From: Biomphalaria glabrata | Taxonomy: Eukaryota > Mollusca > Gastropoda > Planorbidae | Direction: 5' to 3' | NCBI RefSeq assembly: GCF_947242115.1 | Contig: NC_074716.1 | Span: 2,995,001 to 3,059,000, forward strand | Length of the DNA stretch: 64,000 nucleotides | Shown: one piece after another, positions 39,353 through 51,592 of the stretch | How positions within the stretch are numbered: the first letter of the stretch is position 1 | Layout of the letters: each line of letters starts with the position of its first letter | Program-made: the position numbers and the translations under genes | Notes under the pieces: generated by a model | Told to the model about the DNA's origin: nothing | The model's input: the letters and a program-made list of their open reading frames with translations, nothing else | Databases searched by the model: none

Positions 39353-39969
39353 ACTATTTTTTTTTAACACCCAATTTAGACATTAAATTAGATATTGATT
39401 GGGGCTGTAGTCTTTTTTTCAATCAAGGGCATACTAGTAACTAGAATATACCAATCTTGAGATTTGTTAAAAGTGCTAGATAGCTACGTATGGCATCAAT
39501 GTGTAAATGTTTGATATTTATTTCTTTTAAAACTGAGTCATTTTAGTCTTTTTTTTTTTTAGGTGAAACTTTGGTGAATGAAATTAATGAACAATTTTTT
39601 TGTTTGCTAATGACAGAATTCTTTTTTTAGAATTTAGTTTTACTTGCAGATGTCTTTTCTTATATTTAACAAACAACTAAAAAATTGTGTCCACTTTGTC
39701 AATGAAACAAAAATAAATAATTCCTGTTGTGTACTCAAACAAAGCAGCTGTGTGTGCGTGGGGGAGAAAATTTTTTTCACTTTTGGTCATGTGGAAATTA
39801 AAACAAAATTTAAAAATCTCTACTGGAAGAAGACTTTCTTTTGTTTGGTAATCTAGCTGCACTCAATAAGGCAAGCACTGATTATAAATTGTGGGTGATA
39901 ATCACAAAGAAAATAAAGAAATAAAAACCTGGACATAAATGTATAAATCTATACCAGATAGTTATGGAC

Positions 39970-40135
39970 AAAATACAGAAGCGTAGTCGAGAGGCTAAGT
40001 GCGCTTGAACTTGGCTTGGCTTGGCTACCTAGAAGGGGGCTCGAGGTTTCGACACCCGACTCGGGCAGAGTTGTGTTTACTGAGCGCCTAAAGGCAGCAC
40101 GGAAAACCAACTCCTAGATACCCCCTGACGTGATT
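39970..40135 (+). repeat. SINE family B, truncated
   Basis: GAAGCGTAGTCGAGAGGCTA, GTGCGCTTGAACTTGGCTTG, the B-box-like GGTTTCGACACC and GAGCGCCTAAAGGCAGCACG. It stops after CTAGATACCCCC. Confidence 0.65.
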
Positions 40136-40179
40136 GACGAATAATAATAATAATAAAACATATTTTGTAATACTTTCGT

Positions 40180-40390
40180 ATGGCCCATCTTTTGGATGAT
40201 TAGTGGGCTAGGCTATAGTCCAATCTGTTTTTGTGAGGATTTCTGTGTTACCACCAGGCACTTCTCTCACATATAACTTATCGTTAGTCAAGATTCAAAT
40301 TCGAACCCCCTCTAGATAAGTAACTAAGCACGTTCTGCCGTTCACCCTACAACTTGGAGGCTGGTTAGTTGAAAGCAATCACCCCTACAT
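40180..40390 (-). repeat. tRNA-derived SINE, family D (single copy here)
   Basis: The minus strand has GCCTCCAAGTTGTAGGGTGA + ACGGCAGAACGTGC (A-box-like) and GGGGGTTCGAATTTGAATC (B-box-like), then a non-tRNA body. Only one copy lies in this window, so the boundaries are rough. Confidence 0.5.
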
Positions 40391-40671
40391 GTATGCCACT
40401 TTGGTGAATACTGACTAACAGTTACCAAAGACAAATTTTATGTGGGTGAGGTGTCTGGTCTTTAATGCTTGTGTATGTGTGCTTGTGAATATAATCCGAA
40501 CCTTTCAAATGTTAAAAAATGTTAACTTCTAATAAACTTTGTTGGATAAAACATAAAGAAACCTTTTAGTTCACAACAAAACATTCTTTATATAAATTTT
40601 TTTTTTTTTTTTTAAATTTAAATGGTACCATTTACTATTTTCAATGCATGGTGCGTTCTTTTTTTTTTACT

Positions 40672-40922
40672 AGTGGGAAGCGAGGTCTAGAGGCCAAGTG
40701 CGCTTGAACTTGGCTTGGCTACCTAGAAGGGGGCTCGAGGTTCGACACCTGACTCGGGCAGAGTTGTGTTTACTGAGGGCCTAAAGGCAGCATGGAAAAC
40801 AAACTCCTAGATAACCCCTCCCCCTCCCCCCCCCCCCCACTGGTCCACAAAAGAGATTGGACCAAATGTGCTCTGAGCCATGCTATAAGCATGAAAGTAG
40901 CGCTATATAAAAGCTATAATAT
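40672..40922 (+). repeat. SINE family B (longest copy)
   Basis: GTGGGAAGCGAGGTCTAGAG, GCGCTTGAACTTGGCTTGGC, GGTTCGACACCTGACTCGGG, GTTTACTGAGGGCCTAAAGG, a C-rich stretch, CACTGGTCCACAAAAGAGAT and ATGAAAGTAGCGCTATATAA. Confidence 0.75.
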
Positions 40923-41464
40923 ATACTAGGAGTCTTAGAGACATTAGTTTTTGCCAATAACTTCAGAAATGAGTCAATATGTGACACAGCTTTAGCATTG
41001 GATCAATAAGCAAGGCTTATATGAATAAGGGTGATGCTTCTCAACATAAGCATTATTTATTAGGAGTAATTCGTATTATTTCAGGCAGGAGGAGGGAAAA
41101 CTCTTAATTTCAAACCTCTGCTGCCTTGCGCCAATACCCAAACATCAGAAAGGCTTTTAGAACCAACCTTAGGGAAAAATTAGGAGCCTGTGACCCTTAG
41201 GCAGTTTGCAGCCGTCAGTGCTAGACCCTGGCATAATCTAGTCAAGCCACATTCCAAAACTGTATCAGCTCTTGCCATTCCTGCGGACACATCAGCTGCG
41301 TGGAAAAAAAAAAGGGGGGGGGGGGGACTAGGAACTGCATTGTGGGTAACATTGTTTCTAACATAGCTAGTGTTCTGGCTTTCATTTCATTAAGATGAAC
41401 CATAGTTGCTTCACAACTGAAATGGGCCATAGAATTCTTTTTAGGTCAAATTCTTAGAGCGCTC

Positions 41465-41795
41465 TTTGTTCCCTAGTTCCATTGGAACATGGAATGGGTT
41501 GCCTGAATCAGCCAGGAAATTCAATGACTTAGCAGGGTTTAAGTCTCTAATTAAAATGGGTTGCCTGAATCAGCCAGGAAATCCATTGGCTTAGCAGGGT
41601 TGAAGTCTCTAATTAAAATGGGTTGCCTGAATCAGCCAGGAAATCCATTGGCTTAGCAGGGTTGAAGTCTCTAATTAAAATGGGTTGCCTGAATCAGCCA
41701 GGAAATCCAATGACTTAGCAGGGTTTAAGTCCCTAATTAAAATGAGTTGCCTGAATCAGCCAGGAAAACAATAGGATTTAAGTCCTTAATTAAAA
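41465..41795 (+). repeat. 62-bp tandem array derived from a LINE 3' end
   Basis: Four to five units of ATGGGTTGCCTGAATCAGCC + AGGAAATCCATTGGCTTAGC + AGGGTTGAAGTCTCTAATTA + AA. The same sequence occurs once in the LINE at 14590-14660 (ATGGGTTGCCTGAGCTAGCC..., GCAGAATTTAAGTCATTGGT). The array starts within a LINE fragment (TTTGTTCCCTAGTTCCATTG at about 41466). Confidence 0.85.
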
Positions 41796-42500
41796 TGCTT
41801 CACTAGTAAGTGTTTTATGATGTCTCCTTGTATACAATATTTACACTTGTATTTGTGATAGTACCAGTACCAATAAAAATGCAGTGTATAAGCTAATATC
41901 CAACGGGATCAAACATATTTAGGTTTAAACTCACAAAATTTTGTTGAATTCATTATTAATTTCACAAAGCACGAAGCTTTCAGATTTATTGAACTTAAAA
42001 ATTGTACATCTTCTTCAATACATTTTGATATAAATTATATTGCATCAGGTTGTATGTAAAGGACACTATCTGTATACACAGATCAAGCATATTTATTACA
42101 ACTAACATTCTCCCTAGTTGAACCAGTAAACTCTTGGTTACAGCTCTATATATATCGTATAGGACTACACTACATAGGTCAGTATAATGTACAGTCACAC
42201 AAAATGCTTCAGAGCAGATTTTTTTCTTTTTACAAAGGTAAGGTTTATAGTTGAACAGCTGGTGGCAAGCTTATGGACATAGTCTTTATAACTTTAAAAC
42301 GTTTGAATAGAAATTAAATGGTCAAGACATTCACATCTTCAAGGGACATTATAATGCCCAACTGTTTCAATAGCCTCTTGTGCACACACACAGCACAGTA
42401 AAAGGCCAGAACATAGCACAGCATCAAATTTACAAGGCACATTGTCAGCATATGATTTACGTCTAAACAAAAAACATAGCAGACCTTTAGACAGAGCACT
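41796..42500 (+). other. Intergenic, nothing distinctive
   Basis: AT-rich sequence between two tandem arrays. No coding, RNA or transposon signal that I can support. Confidence 0.4.
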
Positions 42501-42504
42501 ACCT

Positions 42505-43235
42505 GATGGAGCACTACCAGTCAGAGAGGTGGAGCAATACCAGTCGGAGAACTACATGGTGGAGCACTACCAGTTGGAGAACTACATGGTGGAGCAATAC
42601 CAGTCAGAGAACTACCTGGTGGAGTACTACCAGCCAGAGAACTACCTGGTGGAGCAATACCAGTCAGAGAACTACCTGGTGGAGCAATACCAGTCAGAGA
42701 ACTACCTGGTGGAGCAATACCAGTCAGAGAACTACCTGGTGGAGCAATACCAGTCGGAGAACTACCTGGTGGAGCAATACCAGTCAGAGAACTACCTGGT
42801 GGAGCAATACCAGTCAGAGAACTACCTGTTGGAGTAATACCACTCAGAGAACTACCTGATGGAGTAATACCACTCAGAGAACTACCTGGTGGAGCAATAC
42901 AAGAGAACTACCTGATGGAGCAATACCAGTCAGAGAACTACCTGGTGGAGCAATACCAGTCAGAGAACTACCTGGTGGAGCAATACCAGTCAGAGAACTA
43001 CCTGGTGGAGCAATACCAGTCAGAGAACTACCTGGTGGAGCAATACCAGTCAGAGAACTACCTGGTGGAGCAATACCAGTCAGAGAACTACCTGGTGGAG
43101 CAATACCAGTCAGAGAACTACCTGGTGGAGCAATACCAGTCAGAGAACTACCTGGTGGAGCAATACCATTCAAAGCACTACCTGGTGGAGCAATACCAGT
43201 CAGAGAACTACCTGATGGAGAAGTACCAGACAGAG
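42505..43235. repeat. 30-bp tandem array, ~24 units, open on both strands
   Basis: The unit is GTGGAGCAATACCAGTCAGA + GAACTACCTG. Plus-strand frames read VEQYQSENYL decapeptides and the minus strand reads GSSLTGIAPP. The 30-bp period preserves frame. A few degenerate units at 42830-42910 split it into two blocks. No splice context, start or homology supports coding. It lies downstream of GSKIP. Confidence 0.95.
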
Positions 43236-43955
43236 CAGTACTATTTGAATAGAATAATGAAAATCATTTCCAGCCCAGGTGGAGCAATACCTAGGAAACG
43301 GTGAACTGAGTAGAGAACGCCCCAATAAAACAAAGTCATGCTCAATACCAACCAGTAAATGGGTTGAATAGTACCACAATAACAGAAATAAAAAAGGCTG
43401 TTTCAGTACACTATCCCACATTTTGTTATTTGACATTCATCAAAGTTACAAAACAAACATCAAATAGGGGAGAGAAAAAGACACGTCAGGAATTTATACA
43501 GCGATGTTAGAGAAGCAAAAATTTATTTAAAAAAAAATGTAATGTAGAAAGTGTCAAAAGATATAAGCAGGAGTAATATTAACAATGGCAAAAGTCATAG
43601 AAATTTAAATTGCAGCAAGATATTAACTATGGCAGCGCTCTACAGGACTTAGGCTGTAACAAAAGACAAGCTGGTAGATTTTTTCCAAAGTATCAGACTG
43701 CACTTCTCATTCTTACTGCATAAAACAAATTCGTTAATTTATTCTCTTAATGAACATTTTTTTGTGTGAACTGTAACGTCAAGTGGGTAATATTAAAATT
43801 CATATATTCATCTCATTTGATACGCTTTGCACACAAATTGACCTCATTTGGAACAATGAGACATGCTTAAAACTAATTAACTTAATATAAAAGCAAGCCA
43901 TGCATTAGCTGAAAGGTACTTTTAAAACTTAGATGTATAAATTGGACCCCACAAT
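43236..43955 (+). other. Intergenic, nothing distinctive
   Basis: Unique-looking AT-rich sequence between the 30-bp array and a LINE tail. No feature I can support. Confidence 0.35.
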
Positions 43956-43956
43956 G

Positions 43957-44215
43957 ACATGCCAACTATTGTAAGAAAATGCAAACTAAAACTCTATGAC
44001 CATATTACAAGGTCTTCTAAACTTGCAAAGACCTTCCTACAGGGAACAGTACCGGGAAAAAGAAGAAGAGGAGGCAGACAGAGAAAGCGATGGGAAGACA
44101 ATATAAAAGAATGGACAGGCCTGCCAGTGAAAGAGTTATAACCAAAGCAAAAGACAGAGGAATGGAGAGAGATGGTCGACAAATCTTGTGTGATAGGTGA
44201 AAGTGAAGGTAAAGT
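43957..44215 (+). mobile_element. Non-LTR retrotransposon C-terminal tail (plus)
   Basis: The plus strand encodes KLKLYDHITRSSKLAKTFLQ, GTVPGKRRRGGRQRKRWEDN and IKEWTGLPVKEL. After a stop it continues as a W..MV..S tail. This H(V/I)TRS...L.GTV.G.R.RGRQ..RWEDNI.EWTG arrangement is the familiar end of many snail and coral LINE proteins. Only the tail survives. Confidence 0.8.
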
Positions 44216-44579
44216 TATTTATTTCATAACATTCCAATTCAAGACACTTTTTGAAAATTTGTGCTAGGCTATGTATAAAGGCAACATTAAAAAAAACATT
44301 AGCTAGACACAGAATATAACAAATTAATGTTAGAATTAGCACATCTTCTATACTGAACTCACATTTAACATAAATACAGGATATAAAAAAATAAATATTA
44401 TCACAATCTTGAACTTGATAATGTCCACATCTAATACAAGACATTTATTCAGACATGTTCAGATTGATGTGCGATTGCCTTATGTGTTACGTTTTTCACA
44501 GTACCAGTAGGGACACACTGGATGGAAAGTCTGATCACATAATGCTGCATTAAGAAAATCAGAAGAGATTATTTACACC

Positions 44580-44830
44580 ACAAAACTGTCTGTGAGGGAC
44601 TGTGTCAGTTAATGAGTTAAGAAGAACTATCTACACCACAAAACAGGCTATGAGGGACTTTCTTTGTCACTTAGTGTATGCAGTCTCTTGCCGCAAGTCT
44701 GACCCACCCGTCAGACAGAACAGTGTACACTGTTCTCATTCAGGCCAGTGAGAGGGAGCTCTTGTTCACTTTTGCTGGCCTAGAGTTCCAAGAGCTGAGG
44801 GCTCAACTCTACCTGACAGTTTAAGAAGAA
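44580..44830 (+). mobile_element. Repeat block and LINE tail relic ending in AAGAAGAAG
   Basis: CTACACCACAAAACAGGCTA + TGAGGGACTTTCTTTGTCA is shared with 38331-38375. It is followed by a decayed LINE C-terminus (LLFTFAGLEFQELRAQLYLT) and a GAA-repeat end like that of the 15.2 kb relic. Confidence 0.5.
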
Positions 44831-44861
44831 GAAGTCACTTGTAAAAATTTGAGACACCGAT

Positions 44862-44980
44862 TGAGAAATTATTACGCCCTAACCCAAACATCCTGCATTA
44901 TAGCAGGCCACGGCGGTGGAGCGGGTTTCAGCTCGTGACCATCACGACAGCATATCAAAGCGCAAACCACATGACATTAG
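44862..44980 (-). repeat. SINE family A fragment
   Basis: AATTATTACGCCCTAACCCA, CATCCTGCATTATAGCAGGC and GAGCGGGTTTCAGCTCGTGA (degenerate B box) in the minus-strand family A order. Confidence 0.5.
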
Positions 44981-45269
44981 TTCTGAGGGACTATCTAAAT
45001 CAAATTGTACTTGACATTTCATTCTCAGATAATAAATCACACTATTTATAGCTACAACAACAAAGTATTGTTTCTATGTCAACAATTCTGGTCCTTAAAG
45101 GTTTTTTTTTTGCACAACGTTTAAAATGGCGTATACTGTAAGTACATAATATAGCGGGCCTTAATGTAAACGACTAGCTAATACTATGATCTGATGGATA
45201 AATGTCACACTCAATCGACTGACTAGAAGTCACGTGTTAACTGATAACAACATTATGATACAATTAAGA

Positions 45270-45560
45270 CTAAAGCATCCATGCTAGCTCTATAGTTTTA
45301 GTGTTCTATACTTTTCAGAAGGCAATGCATTATAGGTACAGCATAAAAACATTAGGATAAAATCAAGACTATGCTAGGTCTACAGTAGTCAGTAGTGTTT
45401 TATAGTACATCTACATTTGAGAAGGTATTTCGTCATAGGTACAGCATAAAAACATTAGGACAAAATCAAAACTATGCTAGGTCTACAGTAGTCAGTAGTG
45501 TTTTATAGTACATCTACTTTTCAGAAGGTATTGTGTTATAGCTACAACAGTCAGAAATAT
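45270..45560 (+). repeat. ~118-bp tandem repeat, 2.5 units
   Basis: The block has TAGGTACAGCATAAAAACAT + TAGGA(T/C)AAAATCAA and CTATGCTAGGTCTACAGTAG + TCAGTAGTGTTTTATAG. It is repeated with a spacing of about 118 bp. Confidence 0.75.
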
Positions 45561-46349
45561 GTAATTCTAATACACTATATAGTTCAAAGTACAACAAGAA
45601 AATATGCCACTAAAACATAAGCCCAGCAGAGACTTTAAAAAAAAAATACTGATATATATAAAAAAAAGCAAAATATAAAAAGCAACTTTTCAAGAACTTA
45701 GAAGAATATTTTAAAATGATAACAATGAAATGAGGATATGCATGCTCCAGAAGTCGGAACATTGGTGGCCAATAGCAGTCACTTGTAACCCTAGTACTAA
45801 ATAATTTAATGGACCACAAGGAATTCAGGCTAATCAAATTGAAATTCTGTGCTTTGTGCAAAACCATTGAGTTTTTTTTCCCCAGGGCTTTTGGCAAGAG
45901 AGGATTTGAGGCCTCTTAGGCCCTAATCAACATGGAATTTGATGATGAGAAAACAGAAATACTGCTGGCTGAATACAAGTGGAAGAACAAACAGACCATC
46001 TTGCATTACTAGTACTTGACCTGACCCACTAGTGGGAAGGCCTCACCATCATTTTGTAATGGCAAAAACAAAACCCTATTCTCTGTATAAAAAAAAAAAA
46101 GACAAAAAAAAAACTGATTGTATAAGAAGCAGAGTAATGTTGTAACAAGGCTTAAAGTATTTGCATGACTTAAAGTTCTCATCATAAAGTCTTTAGCAAA
46201 AACTCAATTTTTCTTTTAAACAAAAAAAAATAGACAAGAAAAATTATAAAAAATTAAAACAATTCCAAAAGACATGCACTGTTATTCAATGAAAAAGATT
46301 TAAAAAAAAAAAATTACATTTCTTTCATGTGTTCAAACTTACGAACAAT

Positions 46350-46425
46350 ATCTATCCATTCCAATGGTGCTACAGCGCATGGAGGGCTCTGGCCTGCTTT
46401 AGCACATCTCTCCATTCTGAACAAT
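46350..46425 (-). mobile_element. Small LINE C-terminal relic
   Basis: The minus strand reads EWRDVLKQARALHAL, like the W...+.+A+ALH end of some LINE proteins. Very short. The rest of 45.6-47.4 kb shows only AT-rich sequence. Confidence 0.3.
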
Positions 46426-46741
46426 ATCTACACATTCTAAAAATTAAAAGATATTTTTTTTTTTTTGCTAACGGTGATTAGTCCAGAGACAGCCATAATC
46501 ATTTCTTTCTAAGATTTACATGTTCAAAAGTAAAATGATGGTAACGGCACTTCGCTGTAAACCAATCATTACTGACTTAATGGGCAGAGTCAAAGTGAAT
46601 TTAGCATCGGAAATATGGAACTAACATGATCATTTTAGTTCCTGTTATTTCTGGCAATAATTTACCAAGCAAAAAAAAAGTTTTTAACGTGTCCTATCTC
46701 CATAAAAATTAATAAATAATAAATTTTGCTTAATTTTAGAT

Positions 46742-46747
46742 TTTATT
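46742..46747 (-). terminator. Possible GSKIP polyadenylation signal
   Basis: AATAAA on the minus strand, about 730 nt downstream of the GSKIP stop codon. No transcript evidence; other sites are possible. Confidence 0.3.
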
Positions 46748-47476
46748 AAAATGGGAAAAGGAAGGGGGGGGGGGCTAAAAAGAACTTGTTTAAAGTGTGA
46801 ACATTTTTAAAGTATATATATATATATATATAGTAGACTCTAAAAAATTAATTTTAATATTTGCCAATGAACTAATGAGCCCTGTACAACATTTTGAAAA
46901 AATTCCCAATGACATGTCAATTTCATCCTTTGTTCCTTTTTTTTTTTTCCAATTTTTTTCAAATAATAACTCTAAATTCTAAAAGCAGCAAAATTCTATA
47001 AATGTTTGTTTCTTAATTACATTACAATCGTTTTTCAAGCTAGAAAGTTTTAACGAAGCCAGGAGTGCTTCATCCATTCAAATACATCATTCTCAAAATT
47101 GAATAATGTTTTATCAAATGTTTATCAAAGTTGCCAAACATAAAAACAGAAGTCATGTGACACAAAGCTGTGTTCACTCCTTGCAGTCTTTCAAGGCACA
47201 CATACACACACAATAGTTGTAAAAATGTTCAAACATCCATGATAAAAAAAAAAATTAACATAAGTGAAAATTTTGCATATAGTATAATATGCCTGCTAAA
47301 ATAAACTAAAATATATTTCTTGATTGAAGTTCACAATAGGATCAAACTGCATAAATGGCAGCCTGGCGGCATCATGCTTCTATTGCGTAGTTTGCATATA
47401 AACATTTTTGCACTAAAATATATCACAACCAAAAGGAGTTCCTACAACATGGACAAACTAAGACCTTCTGGTCGGG

Positions 47477-49845
47477 TCACTTAGTATCCATCTGGTCGTC
47501 AGATGTATCCTCGTCGCTATGCCTTCTCAAATTTAACAATTTCTTGGAGAGGGTCTCAAAAAACGTGCTCCTATACTCCGAACTTTGACTGTCTAGAAGA
47601 CTGTATATTGTCTCATAGTACTGAGAGAAGCATTGCGGATTCACCTCATTGAAATGAGACCCAACAACCTGAACAAAAATAATAATAAAAGTAATTTCAT
47701 TCAATATTTTTAATCTGTAATTAATAAGAAAAAAAAAAAAAATAGTTTTAAAGGGAGGTCAAAAGCGTGTTCAATGTGTATGTGTTATATTACTATCTCT
47801 ATATTTGCACACTAGCAGTGCAAAACTGCTTGTGGTATGTAATACCTGGAGTTCAAAATATGTTTTCCCTCACTACTCTTGTCTTATTGGTTGTTTTGCA
47901 GTTATTATACATGTGGGAAATCGATGACCTGGTACTTTCAAGTGAGCAAATACCCACACACCTAAGGATCTTAAGGTGGTGAAGAAACAGCTTGACTCAA
48001 GGAAACAGTCTCAGAAACACTATATCTATTATAACAAGAAGGAAGGAGTTTAGAATCATCATCAACTATAAGATAAAACAGCAGTCAGGATGCAGCTTCA
48101 TTCTAAGCATTTATTTACGATTCTCTATAAACCCTTGAGAGAACAATATGGCTTAGTCAAGAACCTGACAACTTGGGCTTCGATAAAGCGAGACACTTTA
48201 ATGAGTGTAATAAATAATGAAAAGTAAACAATACCATCGGCAGTAGTCAATGTCTGGACATAACAGCTATACACATAACTTGTACTTGAATCTCATTCTC
48301 AACTTAACTCTCCTGGCCCTCTATTGTGTCGGAATGACTAGTCCCTTACCTTGTCGAAACAACACACAGTCCATAGTCAGATAACCATAAAACTGTTGAC
48401 CTACACTGAGAATGTTTACATCAGTTAAGTACACAGGCATGTGTCACATGTGTCAGTTGATTACACATTTAAGGCTACACTGACCAGCATCACAGTTCAG
48501 TTACAACAATATAATATAAATATATATAAATCAGAAGTGGAAATCAGATCTACAGAATAAAGAAGGAAACACAACAGAATGTCTACTGAGAAAGCCAACA
48601 GATCTGACAATAATGATTTTCCAGATGTCATCTCAAAACACCCAGAACCACAAAATCTTGAGAGTCAAAGATTACCAGCTTTTAGATGTTGTTGAGCAGC
48701 CACTTCACATTATAGTTTACTAAACCACTAGATCACAATTTAAATAATATATATGTCAAACGCTCTGAAGAATGGTGAACAAACCTACAAAAAAAACTTA
48801 AGTGGGTTTATGATTAATTAGGATTGCTTTAGTCTTTTCATTGTTACTTATTCTGATAAAATCATTAAATCAATTTTGTGAGTCAAAGAAGAGAGAGGTG
48901 TAACATAAAATTTAATAAGTTTTAAATTCACTATTATGAACCTTCAATATATTATAATAAATCATCTTCTTTTCTGAAGTAACATCTGTATTTTATTAGA
49001 GGATTTATAAGATCAGCACACTAGCATGACAGTGTGCAACATGTGCACCACTTGTACTTGTGTTTTATTAAAAAGTAAAAAATGGAGCAAATGTCTACCC
49101 TGACAAACACTTGTCTGATTATACTAATTATAGTTATTTTACATTTTTATTATCTCCCTTTTTTTCACTAGATTCCAGATCCTAAAGGCAAAGATGACCC
49201 AAATTTTTGATAAAATATGTCAATATGTGTGTCTTGTCATTTTTACTATTATTAGATCTATATATTTTAATATATTACCATTAGCCTGGTTTAAAGTGGT
49301 TATAATTATTACTTAGAGTAATTAGACATTGACTTGACTAGAAGCCGGTCTAACTTATTTAGTTATTACTTAGAGTCCTTAGAGTTAGACAGTTAGACTT
49401 TTAGACTGACTTCTAAGTCTAAGCCCTAAGCCTTAGAAGCTGACTGACCTAAAGTAAACCCCCATAATTCATAATGAATCTGACCCAAACTCTATAGTCT
49501 TGATCTAATCTAGATGTTATTGTATAGATCTAGAATCTAGATCTATCTACATTTAGTAACTAGATCTGGATTTTTCTAGTTAACTTCAAATACTTCAACT
49601 TCAATCAAGTATCAACTAGATAATCAACCTACACGAAATCCTTGTAAAGAAAGCTCAACACAAATACTTCTGTTCTCTTTCGTTGTAATATTTATATATA
49701 TAAGATTTTTATCGCTAGGGAGTGCTGTTGAGATCTGAACAAATTTGACAGCGTATGCTATTTCTTTAACAACTTCTGTAGCTTCTATTGCCAATGCTTT
49801 ATCATCGTCGATATGCATCTCACCATCGTTAACGGCGTCCGCCAT
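47477..49845 (-). CDS. GSKIP: GSKIP (GSK3-beta interaction protein), two coding exons
   Basis: Small scaffold that binds GSK3-beta and, in vertebrates, the PKA RII subunit. Exon 1 is 49845-49633 and exon 2 is 47668-47477 on the minus strand. The donor is CGT|GTAGGT and the acceptor TTCAG|GTTGTTGGG, both phase 0. The protein is 134 residues (human 139). Exon 1 has an acidic start, then ALAIEATEVVKEIAYAVKFV, equivalent to the PKA-binding helix, then YINITTKENRSICVELSLQGFR. Exon 2 gives VVGSHFNEV...YYETIYSLLDSQSSEYR and a C-terminal GSK3-binding-type helix (TFFETLSKKLLNLRR), followed by an acidic tail. The human counterparts are [20 protein letters not shown], then LKVVGYAFDQV, then [20 protein letters not shown]. 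The ATG at 49845-49843 has a compact context. The 1,964-bp intron separates two short exons. Divergent from the IAP gene, 1.7 kb away. Confidence 0.92.
47880..48065 (+). mobile_element. Possible short LTR-element relic (integrase-tail-like)
   Basis: A plus-strand frame gives DLKVVKKQLDSRKQSQKHY, like the region after the integrase core in gypsy-type elements. Only a very short, old, broken fragment could be present. It lies in the GSKIP intron. Weak call. Confidence 0.25.
48066..49632 (-). other. GSKIP intron remainder
   Basis: AT-rich sequence with a tiny LINE 3'-end match at 48961-49000 (ATCATCTTCTTTTCTGAAGT + AACATCTGTATTTTATT). From 49,250 on it has the TAGATC/TTAGACT low-complexity texture. 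The 48,100-48,540 segment is compositionally different, but I could not classify it. Confidence 0.4.
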
Positions 49846-50700
49846 TCCTCTTTACACTGAAATTTAGATAAGAGTAGTCTCCCACTGTTTTATGCACTAA
49901 CATATATTTGTTTTTCACTAAGTCATTATTATATATAGATCTATAGATCTATCTCTAGTTCAGTGATATGTATGAAATCGGGAAGTCATTTTTTGTTGTT
50001 TTAGATATCTAAAATAGATTCTTGTTACTACAGGACTAGAAATTTAGATCTAGATTTTGACAGAGTATTCTAGATCTATCTAGTAGACATTTCAGTCTTT
50101 ATCATGAAAAGGAATCATTATCATACGTAAGACTTGGTCGGCTTGGTCTTGGACAGTCTTGGTAAGATACTTATTTTACTTAGACTTAGATAGTCTAGAA
50201 TACTTGTTACTTCTGAATAGTCTAGATAATTTTATAAAATAATAAGACTTATAAGACAATCAATAAAAAAATTATTATGATATAATTATAATTAATAGTC
50301 TATTATAAGTCTATATTACATTTACATGAATCATGATAAATGAATATCATTGAATATTAATATAGTTATAGTATAATACTAATAATAGTAATACTAGAAT
50401 CTAGGAGGTAACTAGATCTAATACTAGTATCTCATGATCATGTGAGTCATGGGACATGAATGAATGTTGAGATATCACTAATTGAAATATTCACTGCAGG
50501 TTGACTGCAGGACATTTTTGTTAAAGCAAAAGTGGATTGTGACTGTCTGTGAAAGAAACTTCATCCGTAATGACTTTTTAGAATGACTAAGTCTAAGCCT
50601 AAGGGATGAAAGTACTCAAATTGAAAGATTTACAGTTTAAAATTAGTAATTCATTCTCTGTCTGTGCTCCTATTTGGGTTTTATATAAATTTACTATAAT
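49846..50700. other. Divergent intergenic region, GSKIP side
   Basis: AT-rich, with TAGATC-like low-complexity runs. It probably holds the GSKIP promoter just right of 49,845. I cannot point to a TATA box or initiator. Confidence 0.35.
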
Positions 50701-50704
50701 TTAT

Positions 50705-51140
50705 AAGCTACCAATCACCTTCCTGGCTTCTTGGTTCTGTGCAAGTGGCCCCATATTCCATATCTTGCCCATGGATCTGCTTCAAAATCTGGGCTGTCCC
50801 TTCTTCCTCTTTCTTTGCGAGTTTTAGGTGAGGGCTTGTCTTGTAATGTTGGCTGCAGGCTTGCAGAGGGTGTGGCCTATTCACCGCCAGCATCTCTGAA
50901 GGATATCTTCTGTAATGGCCTACTGCTTTGCAACAGTTTCTCATTAATTATAGTGATCTTGTCTGGCCAGGGGATCATAAGAATCTTCCTGAGGTAGGTA
51001 TTGATGAATACCTGAATATCTTTTACACTGGTGATAATGCTTCTCCATGTCTCTGCTCCATAAGTAGTTATTGCCTTATCTTGGTGGTGGTGCTGATTTC
51101 CATGGATGTTCTTCACCTGATGAAAGGCTGCTCAAATTAG
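50705..51140 (-). mobile_element. Non-LTR retrotransposon C-terminal relic (minus)
   Basis: The minus strand encodes TTYGAETWRSIITSVKDIQV and FINTYLRKILMIPWPDKI, the well-known 'YG+E.W......+..F....LR.IL.I.W.D.I' segment after the RT domain in many LINEs. Then, in a shifted frame, it has a decayed RGR...W..H..A..R..W tail. It separates GSKIP from the IAP gene. Confidence 0.8.
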
Positions 51141-51526
51141 AACGGTTCAAAAGTTCAAAATGACAAGGCTGTTTGATATCAGCCAATGGGATAGGTGGAA
51201 ATGGTAGTTCTTTTTGCTGGCCACTTGATACTCTTTTTAACAATTGGACACGGAACTAAATAAATATTTACAAATAACATCATCCATGGACCACATTTAT
51301 GGCTTATAGTCATTGGTGTTTTAGTATTAAATATAATTGGTACTGGCCACTAGGGAGTTCTTAAAATTGTTTATTCTAAAATATCTAAATAAATCTAATG
51401 ATGTACAATAAAAAAAAGGAGCATAATTTTAGTTAGTTACGAAAGTATTAAGCATGACGATGTTTAAGTTATATTTAGGTTTCTTTTAACAAATTAAAAA
51501 CTTATTTGTATAAATTTTTAATTCAG

Positions 51527-51592
51527 CCTTCAGGAAAATGATTGAATAATGATTAAGAACGACTGATTTTGAATCACCTTCTAAATTTGGAC
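51527..51592 (+). promoter_or_regulatory. Likely 5' UTR of the IAP gene with two short upstream ORFs
   Basis: An acceptor-like TTTTTAATTCAG ends at 51526. Two upstream ATGs follow, each opening a tiny frame: 51538-51549 (three residues and a stop) and 51549-51566 (five residues and a stop). Both close before the ATG at 51593. If the mRNA includes this stretch, they could lower translation. Confidence 0.4.

Noticed and set aside
42442-42837. SENYLVEQYQ repeat protein gene
   Set aside because: There is no acceptor, convincing start or homology. It is the 30-bp array read in frame.
51569-51592. An earlier IAP start at 51569
   Set aside because: That codon is TTG. The first in-frame ATG is 51593, and the extra residues have no family support.
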